Shown here piece by piece: positions 1-6,640 of a DNA stretch of 9,043 nt. A model generated the notes under the pieces. It was not told the origin of the DNA, searched no databases, and was given only the letters and a program-made list of their open reading frames with translations. Where the stretch lies: positions 1 through 9,043 of the forward strand of contig JAHDDA010000036.1 of the NCBI GenBank assembly GCA_020629595.1. Direction: 5' to 3'. This DNA is from Chitinophagales bacterium (lineage in GTDB: Bacteria; Bacteroidota; Bacteroidia; Chitinophagales; UBA2359). The stretch's first letter is position 1; every line of letters starts with the position of its first letter. The position numbers and the translations under genes were made by a program.

Positions 1-176
1 AAGTTGAATAATATTTTATTAAATCGAATTTCTGAGTCTTTGTTTAATGTGGCTATAGCTCCATTTGGTAAGTCAAACTTTGTTACGCTCTCAACTTTAA
101 CCGAGTTTTGATTGTAAAATATAAATGCCATTATTCCTAAAAAAACAGCAAGCAATAAATATATAATTCTTCTCAT
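1..176 (-). CDS. FecR-domain membrane protein, N-terminal part (cut by window edge)
   Basis: Only the first 58 codons are present; the gene continues beyond base 1. The protein opens with MRRII and a hydrophobic segment (about residues 4-21) that should form one transmembrane helix. The segment from about residue 34, FDLPNGAIATLNKDSEIRF, resembles the start of a FecR domain (consensus like LPDGSxVxLNxxSxI). Family members are usually periplasmic sensor parts of anti-sigma factors that relay TonB-receptor signals to an ECF sigma factor. In those proteins a cytoplasmic region of roughly 80 residues precedes the helix. Here an in-frame TAG lies 8 codons upstream at 198-200 with no other start codon between, so ATG 176 is the only start and that cytoplasmic region is absent. 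No ECF sigma gene lies upstream. The FecR assignment rests on a short stretch; the sigma-signalling role is doubtful. Confidence 0.6.
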   Translation of the reverse strand, partial: MRRIIYLLLAVFLGIMAFIFYNQNSVKVESVTKFDLPNGAIATLNKDSEIRFNKILFN

Positions 177-282
177 AACTGTAAAAATAAAAAAGCTCTA
201 TAAATCAATTGGTATTCAAGCAGTATTAATGAAATGATTGTTAAAATTTCACTTTATACTTTATTCGATTTTGGAAATAAGT

Positions 283-330
283 AAAAAGAAAAAGGGAATT
301 TAAACAGATATTAAGTTTAAACCCCCTTTT
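283..330 (-). terminator. Rho-independent terminator of the M1 peptidase gene
   Basis: The arms at 315-330 and 290-305 form a 16-bp stem with a 9-base loop when read on the minus strand. Two of the pairs are G-U wobbles. The stem is followed by a T-rich tail, TTTTTCTTTTT, at 293-283, whose first four Ts are the end of the stem. On the plus strand the two wobble positions become A-C mismatches, so the fold favours minus-strand RNA. It begins 23 bases after the stop codon of the aminopeptidase gene and separates it from the FecR-domain gene. Confidence 0.85.
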
Positions 331-352
331 CGATAATTAGATATTGGACAAA

Positions 353-2002
353 CTATTCTCCCATAAAAGGCAAAGAAAGAATGTAAAAGTCTTTATCAAT
401 CTTAAAAGTAGCATCTTCGGGTGCTTCAATGGCATTCCAACGAGTTGAAGCATCTAACCACTTTTCTTCTCCGTTTACATAAACTTTTACTGGCATTTTA
501 AATTCTTCAATACAATTACTCCATCTAAATGCCAATCTTCCTTTTCTAATTACATATTCTAAAGCTGGTATTCTAAAATCTCTTAAATACTGGTTAAAGA
601 AACCATCTAAATCTAAACCCGCTTTTTTAGCCATAAAATCTTCTATATCTTTTGTGGTTACTGTTTTGTGGTAAAATTCTGAGTTTAAGCCACGTAAAAT
701 TTCACGCCATTTATCATCGTCATTTATTACTTGGCGTAAAGTATGCAAAATATTTGCTCCTTTAGAATACATATCTCCCGAACCAGATTTGTTTACGCCA
801 TAAGGACCAATAAGTTGTTCTCTATTACTTATGTTTCCTCTTAAACCACGCACGTATTCTGCTCCTGCATCTTTTCCATAAAAATATTCAACAAAAATGG
901 CTTCAGAATAGCAAGTAAAACCTTCGTGAACCCACATATCGGCAATATCTTTATAGGTAATATTATTGGCAAACCATTCGTGTCCAGTTTCGTGAATAAT
1001 AATGTAATCCCAATCTAAGCCCCAACCTGTTCGGCTTAAATCGTTTCCTAAATATCCTTTTTTATATTCATTTCCATAAGTTACAGAACTTTGGTGTTCC
1101 ATTCCTAAATATGGAACTTCTACCAATTTGTAACTATCTTCATAAAACGGATAAGGACCAAACCAATGTTCAAAAGCTTCAAGGCATCTTCCAGCATCTT
1201 TAAAATGTACTTTTGCAGTATCTAAGTTGTAAGAAAGCACATAATAATCGCAATCTAAATCGCCCTTTTCCCCTGGGAATTTCTCTGAAAAATTCACATA
1301 ATCGCCAATATTTACATTTACACCGTAATTATTTATTGGGTTAGAAACATACCAAACAAAACTTTTTGTTCCATCATTATTTTTCTTTTCACCAATTAAT
1401 CGTCCATTTCCAACTGCCGTTAAATTATCAGGGCAGGTTAAGGTCATTTTCATACTATCTGGCTCATCGTACATGTGATCTTTGCAGGGCCACCACATAC
1501 TTGCTCCTTCACCTTGACAAGAGGTTGCTACAAAATGATTTCCATTATCATCTTTCGTCCAACTTAAACCACCATCCCAAGGCGCTCTTACTGCTTCGGT
1601 TGGATAACCTTCGTATTCAACAACAATTTCAGAAACAGTACCTGGTTTAGGCTTCTTTTTCATTTCTACATAATAGACGTTTCCATCACGTTCAAAATCT
1701 AATTCCTTTCCTTTTTTATTTTTTACTTTCGTAATTTTCATTGGAGGTTGCAAATCAATTTGCATTTTTTTATTACTCTCCAAAACTTTATATCGAATGG
1801 TGTTTTTTCCCTCAATCCATTTTTTATCAGGGTCAACAGCTATGTCTAAATGGTAATAAGTTAAATCCCACCAAGCTCTTTCAGGTGTAACTGAACCACG
1901 CAAAGTATCTTGTTTAGTAAAGTTATGATTATCGTGAAAAATTTGAGCTTCTACCATTGAAAATGATAGTAAGCCAATTAAGGAAAAAAGTAGTTTTTTC
2001 AT
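353..2002 (-). CDS. Secreted M1-family zinc aminopeptidase
   Basis: A 549-residue metallopeptidase expected to remove N-terminal amino acids from peptides in the periplasm or outside the cell. Residues 1-19 form a signal peptide with likely cleavage after VEA. An N-terminal beta-rich domain follows (about 40-240). The catalytic core carries the M1 exopeptidase motif as GMEHQ (300-304) and the zinc site HETGH (337-341) followed 18 residues later by E360, so the ligands are H337, H341 and E360. E338 is the general base and Y412 (in MYSKGAN) fits the transition-state tyrosine. The C-terminal part (about 480-549) looks like a small beta domain. The protein is shorter than PepN (about 870) and close in size to leukotriene-A4-hydrolase-like bacterial members. 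There is no T9SS tail. It has its own promoter box and terminator, so it is probably monocistronic. All catalytic residues are present. Confidence 0.95.
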   Translation of the reverse strand: MKKLLFSLIGLLSFSMVEAQIFHDNHNFTKQDTLRGSVTPERAWWDLTYYHLDIAVDPDKKWIEGKNTIRYKVLESNKKMQIDLQPPMKITKVKNKKGKELDFERDGNVYYVEMKKKPKPGTVSEIVVEYEGYPTEAVRAPWDGGLSWTKDDNGNHFVATSCQGEGASMWWPCKDHMYDEPDSMKMTLTCPDNLTAVGNGRLIGEKKNNDGTKSFVWYVSNPINNYGVNVNIGDYVNFSEKFPGEKGDLDCDYYVLSYNLDTAKVHFKDAGRCLEAFEHWFGPYPFYEDSYKLVEVPYLGMEHQSSVTYGNEYKKGYLGNDLSRTGWGLDWDYIIIHETGHEWFANNITYKDIADMWVHEGFTCYSEAIFVEYFYGKDAGAEYVRGLRGNISNREQLIGPYGVNKSGSGDMYSKGANILHTLRQVINDDDKWREILRGLNSEFYHKTVTTKDIEDFMAKKAGLDLDGFFNQYLRDFRIPALEYVIRKGRLAFRWSNCIEEFKMPVKVYVNGEEKWLDASTRWNAIEAPEDATFKIDKDFYILSLPFMGE

Positions 2003-2036
2003 TCGTTAAAGTATTTAAGATATGTATGATTTTTTG

Positions 2037-2044
2037 CAAAAATA
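2037..2044 (-). promoter_or_regulatory. Bacteroidota -7 promoter box for the M1 peptidase gene
   Basis: Read on the minus strand this is TATTTTTG followed by C, a match to the TAnnTTTG element used by the main sigma factor of Bacteroidota. It lies 34 bp before the ATG, leaving a leader of roughly 25-30 bases. No TTG element is found at the expected 17-23 bp spacing, so only the -7 half is supported. Confidence 0.5.
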
Positions 2045-2093
2045 CGGTTTAATTTTTAACTCTATTTTTGCACTTTATCAATATTTAAAGTTT

Positions 2094-2152
2094 AATAAGA
2101 AAATGGTCATATTGCCAAATACTTTTCCAGAATCATAGCAATATAACCATTT
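2094..2152 (-). terminator. Probable terminator of the sulfotransferase-like gene
   Basis: The arms 2138-2152 and 2101-2115 form a 15-bp stem on the minus strand with one U-G wobble and a 22-base loop; the tail TCTTATT follows. On the plus strand the wobble becomes a C-A mismatch, which again points to minus-strand RNA. The stem is only moderately G+C rich and the U tract is interrupted, so termination may be incomplete. Confidence 0.55.
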
Positions 2153-2196
2153 ATTAGCATAGAATAAGCTGATTTATTAATCTAAAAAATCAATCA

Positions 2197-3879
2197 TTAT
2201 TCAACAACAACTAATTTTTCAATCAATTCATTATTTAGCATAATTAAATAAGTACCCGAAATCCAATTATTAGTATCAATTTTTAATAATTCATTCTTTT
2301 CTATTTTTTGCGAAAGCTGTAATTGCCCTGTTAAATTGAAAATTTTAATTTCTCCTTCAGCATTATTGGCATACAAGTTTACCAAATTATTTGCTGGGTT
2401 TGGATAAATATGAATGGGTGTTAAGTCTATAACTACTTCATCGTCATTTGAAGATGGCAAAGGACAGTTTTCTTCATCTGGATTTAACTCAATGTATCCT
2501 TTTGGTGTTAAATCTTTTCCTTCAAAAGCCGCAAAATCTAATGGATAACGGTAAAAACGGAAAACCAAATTATCATTCATTCCAAGTTCAGCACCTTGTG
2601 ATACTGGCATACCCGCTTGAAAAGGATTTTTATATTCCCAAACAATTTCGCCTTCGTTGGTAACTTCTAACATATAACCATAACGACCAACACAAATTAA
2701 GGTATTTCCATTTTTAAGTTTTTGAGCTCCCGATAATCCTGTTGAATGAATTTGGCTTGGCTCTTCAGTTTCAAAAATAGATGCTGGTTGACTTGGTTGA
2801 AAAACACCATTTTCCATTGGAAAACCACTTTCATAATCATCAAAAACTACATTTACAATATCAACTGTTGATTTATTTTCTTCAACCTGATTGTTAAATA
2901 ACATTACTTTTCCAAATCCTTCATCACCATTTTGTAAGTGTAAATCCATCCAATGGGCATCGTGTTGGTAAAAGTTTACTTGATCTTCGGCTGTTCCTCT
3001 ATCATAAGCTGCTGGGTTTCCATAACGAAATAATAAATCGCCACCACTACCCGATAATCCACCAGTAGAACCAGCGGCTTGCTGTGTAGAAGTTGATTGA
3101 TCGATAATCCAAATTTCATTGAAAGTAGGAACACTCAACATTATTTGTTCATAAAAAGGATTGTAATCAATTGAATTTATGTGTAACCAGTCGGGATGCC
3201 CATCTGAAGTGTCATAATTCAAATTGATTTTATCTTGATTATTGGCAATTACACCAAAATTTTCTTTCGTTTCATCAAAATCTTGCACCAAGTGATCCCA
3301 AACTCGCCATTCCCAAACAATTTCAGCAGTTCCATTTTCTAAATTTGGCTCAATTTCAATAATTTTTTCTGACCAAACTTCATTTTGTGCCATTAAGTTG
3401 GGGTTTCTTCCTGCTTGAAGTGCATCTTCTTCCAAAATTCTATCCCAAACTATTGCTAAAACATTGCCGTTGGGTTTTACAGCAATATCGTGGTGCATTC
3501 GTTGCATTGAGTCGTTAACGGCATATTCCAAAGCAACAGAACCATCCCAATTTACAATTTGAAGCACTTCACCACCTCCACCAGCGTGAATCCACTCATT
3601 TGAACCTGCTCCTCTACCACCACATTTGTACAACAAACCTTCTTCGGTTAAAAAAACAGAATTACCTGGTTTGTATGTATCGCCTTCCCAAGTATGAACA
3701 ATTCTACCACAGTTATCTAATAAAAAAACATCTGTTTGCCCATGTGGAAAATACAAATTATAACCTTCTTGCACTTTATCTACATCTGTGAAAGATAAAA
3801 GTCCAACGGTACTTTGTGCTGATAATTGAAAAGAGAGGGTGGTAAAAAAAGCGATAATAAAAATTGAAAGTTTATTCAT
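2197..3879 (-). CDS. Arylsulfotransferase (ASST)-like secreted protein with T9SS type A sorting domain
   Basis: A 560-residue protein of the bacterial arylsulfate sulfotransferase family. Known members move a sulfuryl group between phenolic compounds without PAPS, through a sulfohistidine. Residues 1-21 form a signal peptide (MNKLSIFIIA to LSAQ). Repeated beta-propeller-like strands follow, with family blocks at HHDIAVKPNGN (129-139), DWLHINSIDYNP (230-241), GGDLLFRYGNPAAYDRGT (279-296), QHDAHW (305-310) and SGAQKLKNGNTLI (383-395). H129/H130, H233, H306 and H309 are candidates for active-site histidines, but I cannot assign the nucleophile without a structural alignment. The C-terminal segment from about 485 (IHIYPNPANN onward) is a type A sorting domain that would direct export and cell-surface attachment by the type IX system. 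The gene begins 33 bp after the phosphatase stop with no promoter box between, so co-transcription is likely. The substrate is unknown. Confidence 0.88.
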   Translation of the reverse strand: MNKLSIFIIAFFTTLSFQLSAQSTVGLLSFTDVDKVQEGYNLYFPHGQTDVFLLDNCGRIVHTWEGDTYKPGNSVFLTEEGLLYKCGGRGAGSNEWIHAGGGGEVLQIVNWDGSVALEYAVNDSMQRMHHDIAVKPNGNVLAIVWDRILEEDALQAGRNPNLMAQNEVWSEKIIEIEPNLENGTAEIVWEWRVWDHLVQDFDETKENFGVIANNQDKINLNYDTSDGHPDWLHINSIDYNPFYEQIMLSVPTFNEIWIIDQSTSTQQAAGSTGGLSGSGGDLLFRYGNPAAYDRGTAEDQVNFYQHDAHWMDLHLQNGDEGFGKVMLFNNQVEENKSTVDIVNVVFDDYESGFPMENGVFQPSQPASIFETEEPSQIHSTGLSGAQKLKNGNTLICVGRYGYMLEVTNEGEIVWEYKNPFQAGMPVSQGAELGMNDNLVFRFYRYPLDFAAFEGKDLTPKGYIELNPDEENCPLPSSNDDEVVIDLTPIHIYPNPANNLVNLYANNAEGEIKIFNLTGQLQLSQKIEKNELLKIDTNNWISGTYLIMLNNELIEKLVVVE

Positions 3880-3912
3880 AGATTTTAAAATTAATTATAA
3901 TGTTTTATAAAA

Positions 3913-4605
3913 TTAAATATCAATATTCTCTTGAAAAATTAAGTTATGATTATTCAAATTAAAGGCACATAAATTTCCTAATCCAATGTTACCAATTTTA
4001 AAGCAACCATTGTCAATATTCAAATACTTTTTTTCATTTAATTGATCTTTCATTAGTTCTATTTGCAATTGTTCAACAGGCGTATGACCATGAATAATTA
4101 TCTCATCGCCTAGCCAATTATAATCAATTGAATTGTGCCAATTTCTAATCCAAAGTAACTGTTTACGGTTATAAAAAGGTGAGACTTGTTTATCTGAAAA
4201 ATCTAAACCAGCGTGAACCAATATGTAATTATCTTCTCGAATATAGTAAGGCATTTTTTCAATAAAACTCAAATATTTTTCATCAATTTCAGAAGGCTCA
4301 TCTTTTTCAAAACTAATCATAGTTTCTACGCCTCCACAGTAATACAACCAATGCTTTTTAAGGCTAGGATTAATAATTGAATCTAACAGTAATTCTTCGT
4401 GATTGCCTTTAATACAATTTACATCAATGCCATTGTTAATTAACTGAAAAATAGAATCGAACACCATTTTTGAATTAGGTCCTCTATCAATAAAATCACC
4501 TAAAAGAAATAATTTATCTCCTTTTTGTAAATTCAGTTTTAAAACCAATTGTCGAAAACTCAAGGAGTTTCCATGAATATCTGATATGGCAAACTTTTTT
4601 GGCAC
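3913..4605 (-). CDS. PPP-family metallophosphatase (serine/threonine phosphatase-like)
   Basis: A 230-residue cytosolic phosphoesterase with two metal ions, similar in layout to phage lambda phosphatase. The metal-binding and catalytic blocks are present in order: SDIHGN (8-13; D9, H11), GDFIDRGPNS (36-45; D37, with R41 expected to bind phosphate), GNHE (67-70; N68, H69), LVHAG (129-133; H131) and GHTP (173-176; H174). The first block has S where most members have G. There is no signal peptide or membrane segment. The start is GTG at 4605: an in-frame TAA lies two codons upstream (4609-4611), and no ATG occurs before residue 48, by which point two metal-binding blocks would be lost. The likely substrates are phosphoproteins or small phosphate esters such as diadenosine polyphosphates; the sequence does not decide. 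It precedes the sulfotransferase-like gene by 33 bp. Confidence 0.9.
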   Translation of the reverse strand: MPKKFAISDIHGNSLSFRQLVLKLNLQKGDKLFLLGDFIDRGPNSKMVFDSIFQLINNGIDVNCIKGNHEELLLDSIINPSLKKHWLYYCGGVETMISFEKDEPSEIDEKYLSFIEKMPYYIREDNYILVHAGLDFSDKQVSPFYNRKQLLWIRNWHNSIDYNWLGDEIIIHGHTPVEQLQIELMKDQLNEKKYLNIDNGCFKIGNIGLGNLCAFNLNNHNLIFQENIDI

Positions 4606-4619
4606 AACTTAATTTATCA

Positions 4620-4627
4620 CAAATGTA
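4620..4627 (-). promoter_or_regulatory. Candidate -7 promoter box for the phosphatase gene
   Basis: The minus strand reads TACATTTG, a match to TAnnTTTG, 14 bp ahead of the GTG start codon. The transcript leader would be only about 7-10 bases. No TTG lies at the preferred spacing; the nearest (4640-4642) is 12 bp away. It could also drive the downstream sulfotransferase-like gene. Confidence 0.4.
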
Positions 4628-4719
4628 AAATGATTATTTCAACTATCCTAAGTCCTGTAATTACAAATTTGGTACATTTAACTAACTCAAGTTGTGCTGT
4701 ATAAAACTATAAGTGTTTG

Positions 4720-4777
4720 TTAATAGGAATCGCAATTTATCGCATCCTTGGACACGATAAATCGATGTTCCTACTAA
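4720..4777. repeat. 58-bp imperfect palindrome, REP-like
   Basis: The arms 4720-4742 and 4755-4777 are inverted copies that pair at 18 of 23 positions; the clearest blocks are TAGGAA with TTCCTA and ATTTATCG with CGATAAAT. The 12-base centre contains a further TCC-TT-GGA inversion. It sits in the 280-bp divergent region between the phosphatase and lepB, about 75 bp ahead of the lepB promoter box. It has no T tract, so it is not a typical terminator. The shape suggests a dispersed palindromic repeat or a protein-binding site. Only one copy is visible here. Confidence 0.5.
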
Positions 4778-4851
4778 ATACATCGCAACTTAGATTAACC
4801 ATTAACCTTTTTTAATTTTTTTTGTGGCACTTTTTTTCTAGTAAAGGCTGT

Positions 4852-4859
4852 TATCTTTG
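4852..4859 (+). promoter_or_regulatory. -7 promoter box for the lepB operon
   Basis: TATCTTTG followed by C matches the TAnnTTTG element of Bacteroidota promoters. It lies 26 bp before the lepB ATG, giving a leader of about 20 bases. A TTG at 4822-4824 is 27 bp away, longer than the usual 17-23, so the upstream element is uncertain. No other promoter box was found before the second signal peptidase gene. Confidence 0.55.
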
Positions 4860-4885
4860 CATATTGTTAAAATCTCTAATTTAGT

Positions 4886-6085
4886 ATGAGCAACAAGAAA
4901 GACGAAAAAAAAGAAAAAAAAGGATTTTTCAGAGAATGGGCAGAAACACTTGCTTTTGCTTTTATTGTAATTCCACTAATAAATATATTTATATTTCAAT
5001 CTTATGCAATTCCAACTGGTAGTATGGAAGGAAGTATGTTGGCAGGAGATAAACTTTTTGTTTCAAAGTTTCATTACGGACCAAGAATACCAAACACCCC
5101 TTTAGCTTTTCCTTTTGTTCATAATCAATTTCCACGCAACTTAGGAAAATCGTACTTTGATAAGCCAGAGCTACCTTATATGCGTTTACCTGGAATTTCA
5201 AGTATAAAAAGAGGCGACATAATGGTTTTTAATTGGCCAGATGGCGATACTACAACCGTTGAGCTACAAAGTACCGAGAGCATAAGATCAATGTATAGAA
5301 ACACAGAAAAATATGGCGGGAAGGAAAACGTACATAAAAACTACACCGTAATTACAAGACCTGTTGATAGGCGTGACAATTACGTTAAACGAACGGTAGG
5401 AATGCCTGGAGACACCATTTCAATTGTAGATGGGCAAATTTTTATAGATAGCAAAGCACAAGAACCGCCAAAAGATATGCAGTTTAGTTACAGAGTTATA
5501 ACAGATGGAACAAGTATAAACAGAAGAACTTTTAAAAAATTAGAAATTCCATTAAACTCGGTAATAGCTGGGCAAAATAGATATATTTTATTTTTAAATG
5601 AAGAAAAAGCGGAAATTATTTCTAAGTTTCCATTTGTAAAAGATATGCAAAAGCTAATTGAACCTAGTGGAAAGATTAACTTAGATATATTCCCAAATTC
5701 AGACAAATACACTTGGAGCAGAGATAACTTCGGAAAATTATGGATTCCTAAAAAAGGAGCTACGATTCAAATTAATGAAACGAACCACATTTTATATGGC
5801 AGGTGTATCAAAAATTACGAAGGCAATATGTCGTATAAATTTGAAAATGGGCAAGCTACCATTGACGGTAAGCCATTAACAGAATATACTTTCAAAATGG
5901 ATTATTACTGGTTAATGGGTGATAATAGACACAATTCACAAGATTCGAGATTTTGGGGATTTGTACCAGAAGACCACGTTGTTGGAACACCGTTTTTTGT
6001 GTGGCTTTCTACACACCCAGAAGAGTCTTGGACTACACCTTTAAAATGGATTAATTGGAATAAATCTTTTAGAATACCAAGATAA
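4886..6085 (+). CDS. lepB: Signal peptidase I, full-size
   Basis: A 399-residue membrane-bound serine protease that cuts signal peptides from Sec-exported proteins at the outer face of the inner membrane. A lysine-rich cytoplasmic N-terminus (2-12) precedes a single transmembrane helix (about 20-40). The family S26 boxes follow: PTGSME (43-48) with catalytic S46, YVKRTVGMPGD (166-176) with general base K168, and GDNRHNSQDSRFWG (345-358). Between the lysine box and the last box lie about 170 residues, much more than in E. coli LepB (324 residues in total), so the non-catalytic periplasmic domain is enlarged, as is common in Bacteroidota. The ATG at 4886 places the helix properly and is preceded by a promoter box but no Shine-Dalgarno sequence. 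It is followed after 105 bp by a second signal peptidase gene. Confidence 0.96.
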   Translation: MSNKKDEKKEKKGFFREWAETLAFAFIVIPLINIFIFQSYAIPTGSMEGSMLAGDKLFVSKFHYGPRIPNTPLAFPFVHNQFPRNLGKSYFDKPELPYMRLPGISSIKRGDIMVFNWPDGDTTTVELQSTESIRSMYRNTEKYGGKENVHKNYTVITRPVDRRDNYVKRTVGMPGDTISIVDGQIFIDSKAQEPPKDMQFSYRVITDGTSINRRTFKKLEIPLNSVIAGQNRYILFLNEEKAEIISKFPFVKDMQKLIEPSGKINLDIFPNSDKYTWSRDNFGKLWIPKKGATIQINETNHILYGRCIKNYEGNMSYKFENGQATIDGKPLTEYTFKMDYYWLMGDNRHNSQDSRFWGFVPEDHVVGTPFFVWLSTHPEESWTTPLKWINWNKSFRIPR

Positions 6086-6108
6086 AAGCAGATAAATCTG
6101 AACACTAG

Positions 6109-6171
6109 TATTTCGTAAATTATGAAATAGCAGGTTTCTGTAGTTTTAAAAATTAAACGTAGCAGTGCTAC
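6109..6171 (+). other. Two small hairpins in the gap between the signal peptidase genes
   Basis: The 105-bp spacer contains TATTTC (6109-6114) facing GAAATA (6124-6129) across 9 bases. It also contains GTAGCAGTGCTAC (6159-6171), a 5-bp stem with a 3-base loop that ends 19 bases before the next ATG. Neither is followed by a T tract and no TAnnTTTG box is present, so I see neither a terminator nor a promoter. They may affect RNA stability or translation of the second gene, or be chance. Confidence 0.3.
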
Positions 6172-6190
6172 ATCTCAACAACAAAATGAA

Positions 6191-6640
6191 ATGGCAAAGT
6201 ACTTAATTTGGTTAGTTTTTACTTTGTTATTGGCATTTTTTGTCAAAAATTATTGTTTTAGTGTTTTTTTAATTCCTAGTAATTCAATGTCTCCAGCTTT
6301 AGAAATTGGTGATAGGGTTTTGTGTAATAAATTAAAAAAATCAAACTTTACTGTTGGTGATGTTATTATTTTCTGGAAACCACCACAAGAAAATTCAGCT
6401 AAAGAGAGTTCTTATGTTATGGCAAAACGCATAACAAAAATTGAGAACAAAGACTACTTTGTACAAGGCGATAACACAAACAACTCACGAGATTCGAGAA
6501 CTTGGGGCTTAGTAAATGACAGTTTAGTTATTGGAAAAGCCGAATTTATAGTTTGGTCTGATTGGGATGATTCTAAAAAACCTATTGATAGAACTTTTGT
6601 CTGGAATAGATTTTTAAAACCAATTATTCCTCTAAAATAA
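6191..6640 (+). CDS. Minimal signal peptidase I paralogue
   Basis: A 149-residue S26-family protease. One N-terminal membrane helix (about 4-20) is followed by IPSNSMSPAL (28-37) with the likely nucleophile S32, then VMAKRI (76-81) with the likely general base K79, and GDNTNNSRDSRTWG (93-106) matching the last conserved box. The bacterial box D sequence (RxVGxPGD), intact in the neighbouring LepB, is missing here, and almost all of the non-catalytic domain is gone. It is a bare catalytic core, similar in size to organellar or TraF-like S26 proteins, but it keeps the Ser-Lys pair. An ATG five bases upstream (6186) is in another frame and stops quickly, so 6191 is the start. It is probably co-transcribed with lepB. 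Its last 17 bp overlap the end of bshC on the other strand. It may process a special subset of precursors; that is inference. Confidence 0.92.
   Translation: MAKYLIWLVFTLLLAFFVKNYCFSVFLIPSNSMSPALEIGDRVLCNKLKKSNFTVGDVIIFWKPPQENSAKESSYVMAKRITKIENKDYFVQGDNTNNSRDSRTWGLVNDSLVIGKAEFIVWSDWDDSKKPIDRTFVWNRFLKPIIPLK

Noticed and set aside
1366..1650. Open frame on the plus strand inside the M1 peptidase gene.
   Set aside because: It is antisense to a well-supported enzyme with all catalytic motifs, and its translation has no recognisable domain.
2448..2663. Short plus-strand open frame inside the sulfotransferase-like gene, as also at 3600-3791.
   Set aside because: Antisense shadows of a conserved coding region with no family resemblance.
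4602..4697. Inverted repeat GCACAACTT (4602-4610) and AAGTTGTGC (4689-4697).
   Set aside because: Nine-base arms 78 bp apart, one overlapping the phosphatase start codon; likely chance in A+T-rich DNA.
4825..4839. TGGCAC-N5-TTCT ahead of lepB, resembling a sigma-54 promoter (TGGCAC-N5-TTGC).
   Set aside because: The essential GC of the -12 element is replaced by CT, and a full TAnnTTTG box lies downstream, so the sigma-54 reading is not supported.
4989..5201. Minus-strand open frames inside lepB (also at 5488-5712 and 5905-6105).
   Set aside because: They lie opposite the conserved signal peptidase boxes and have no features of their own.
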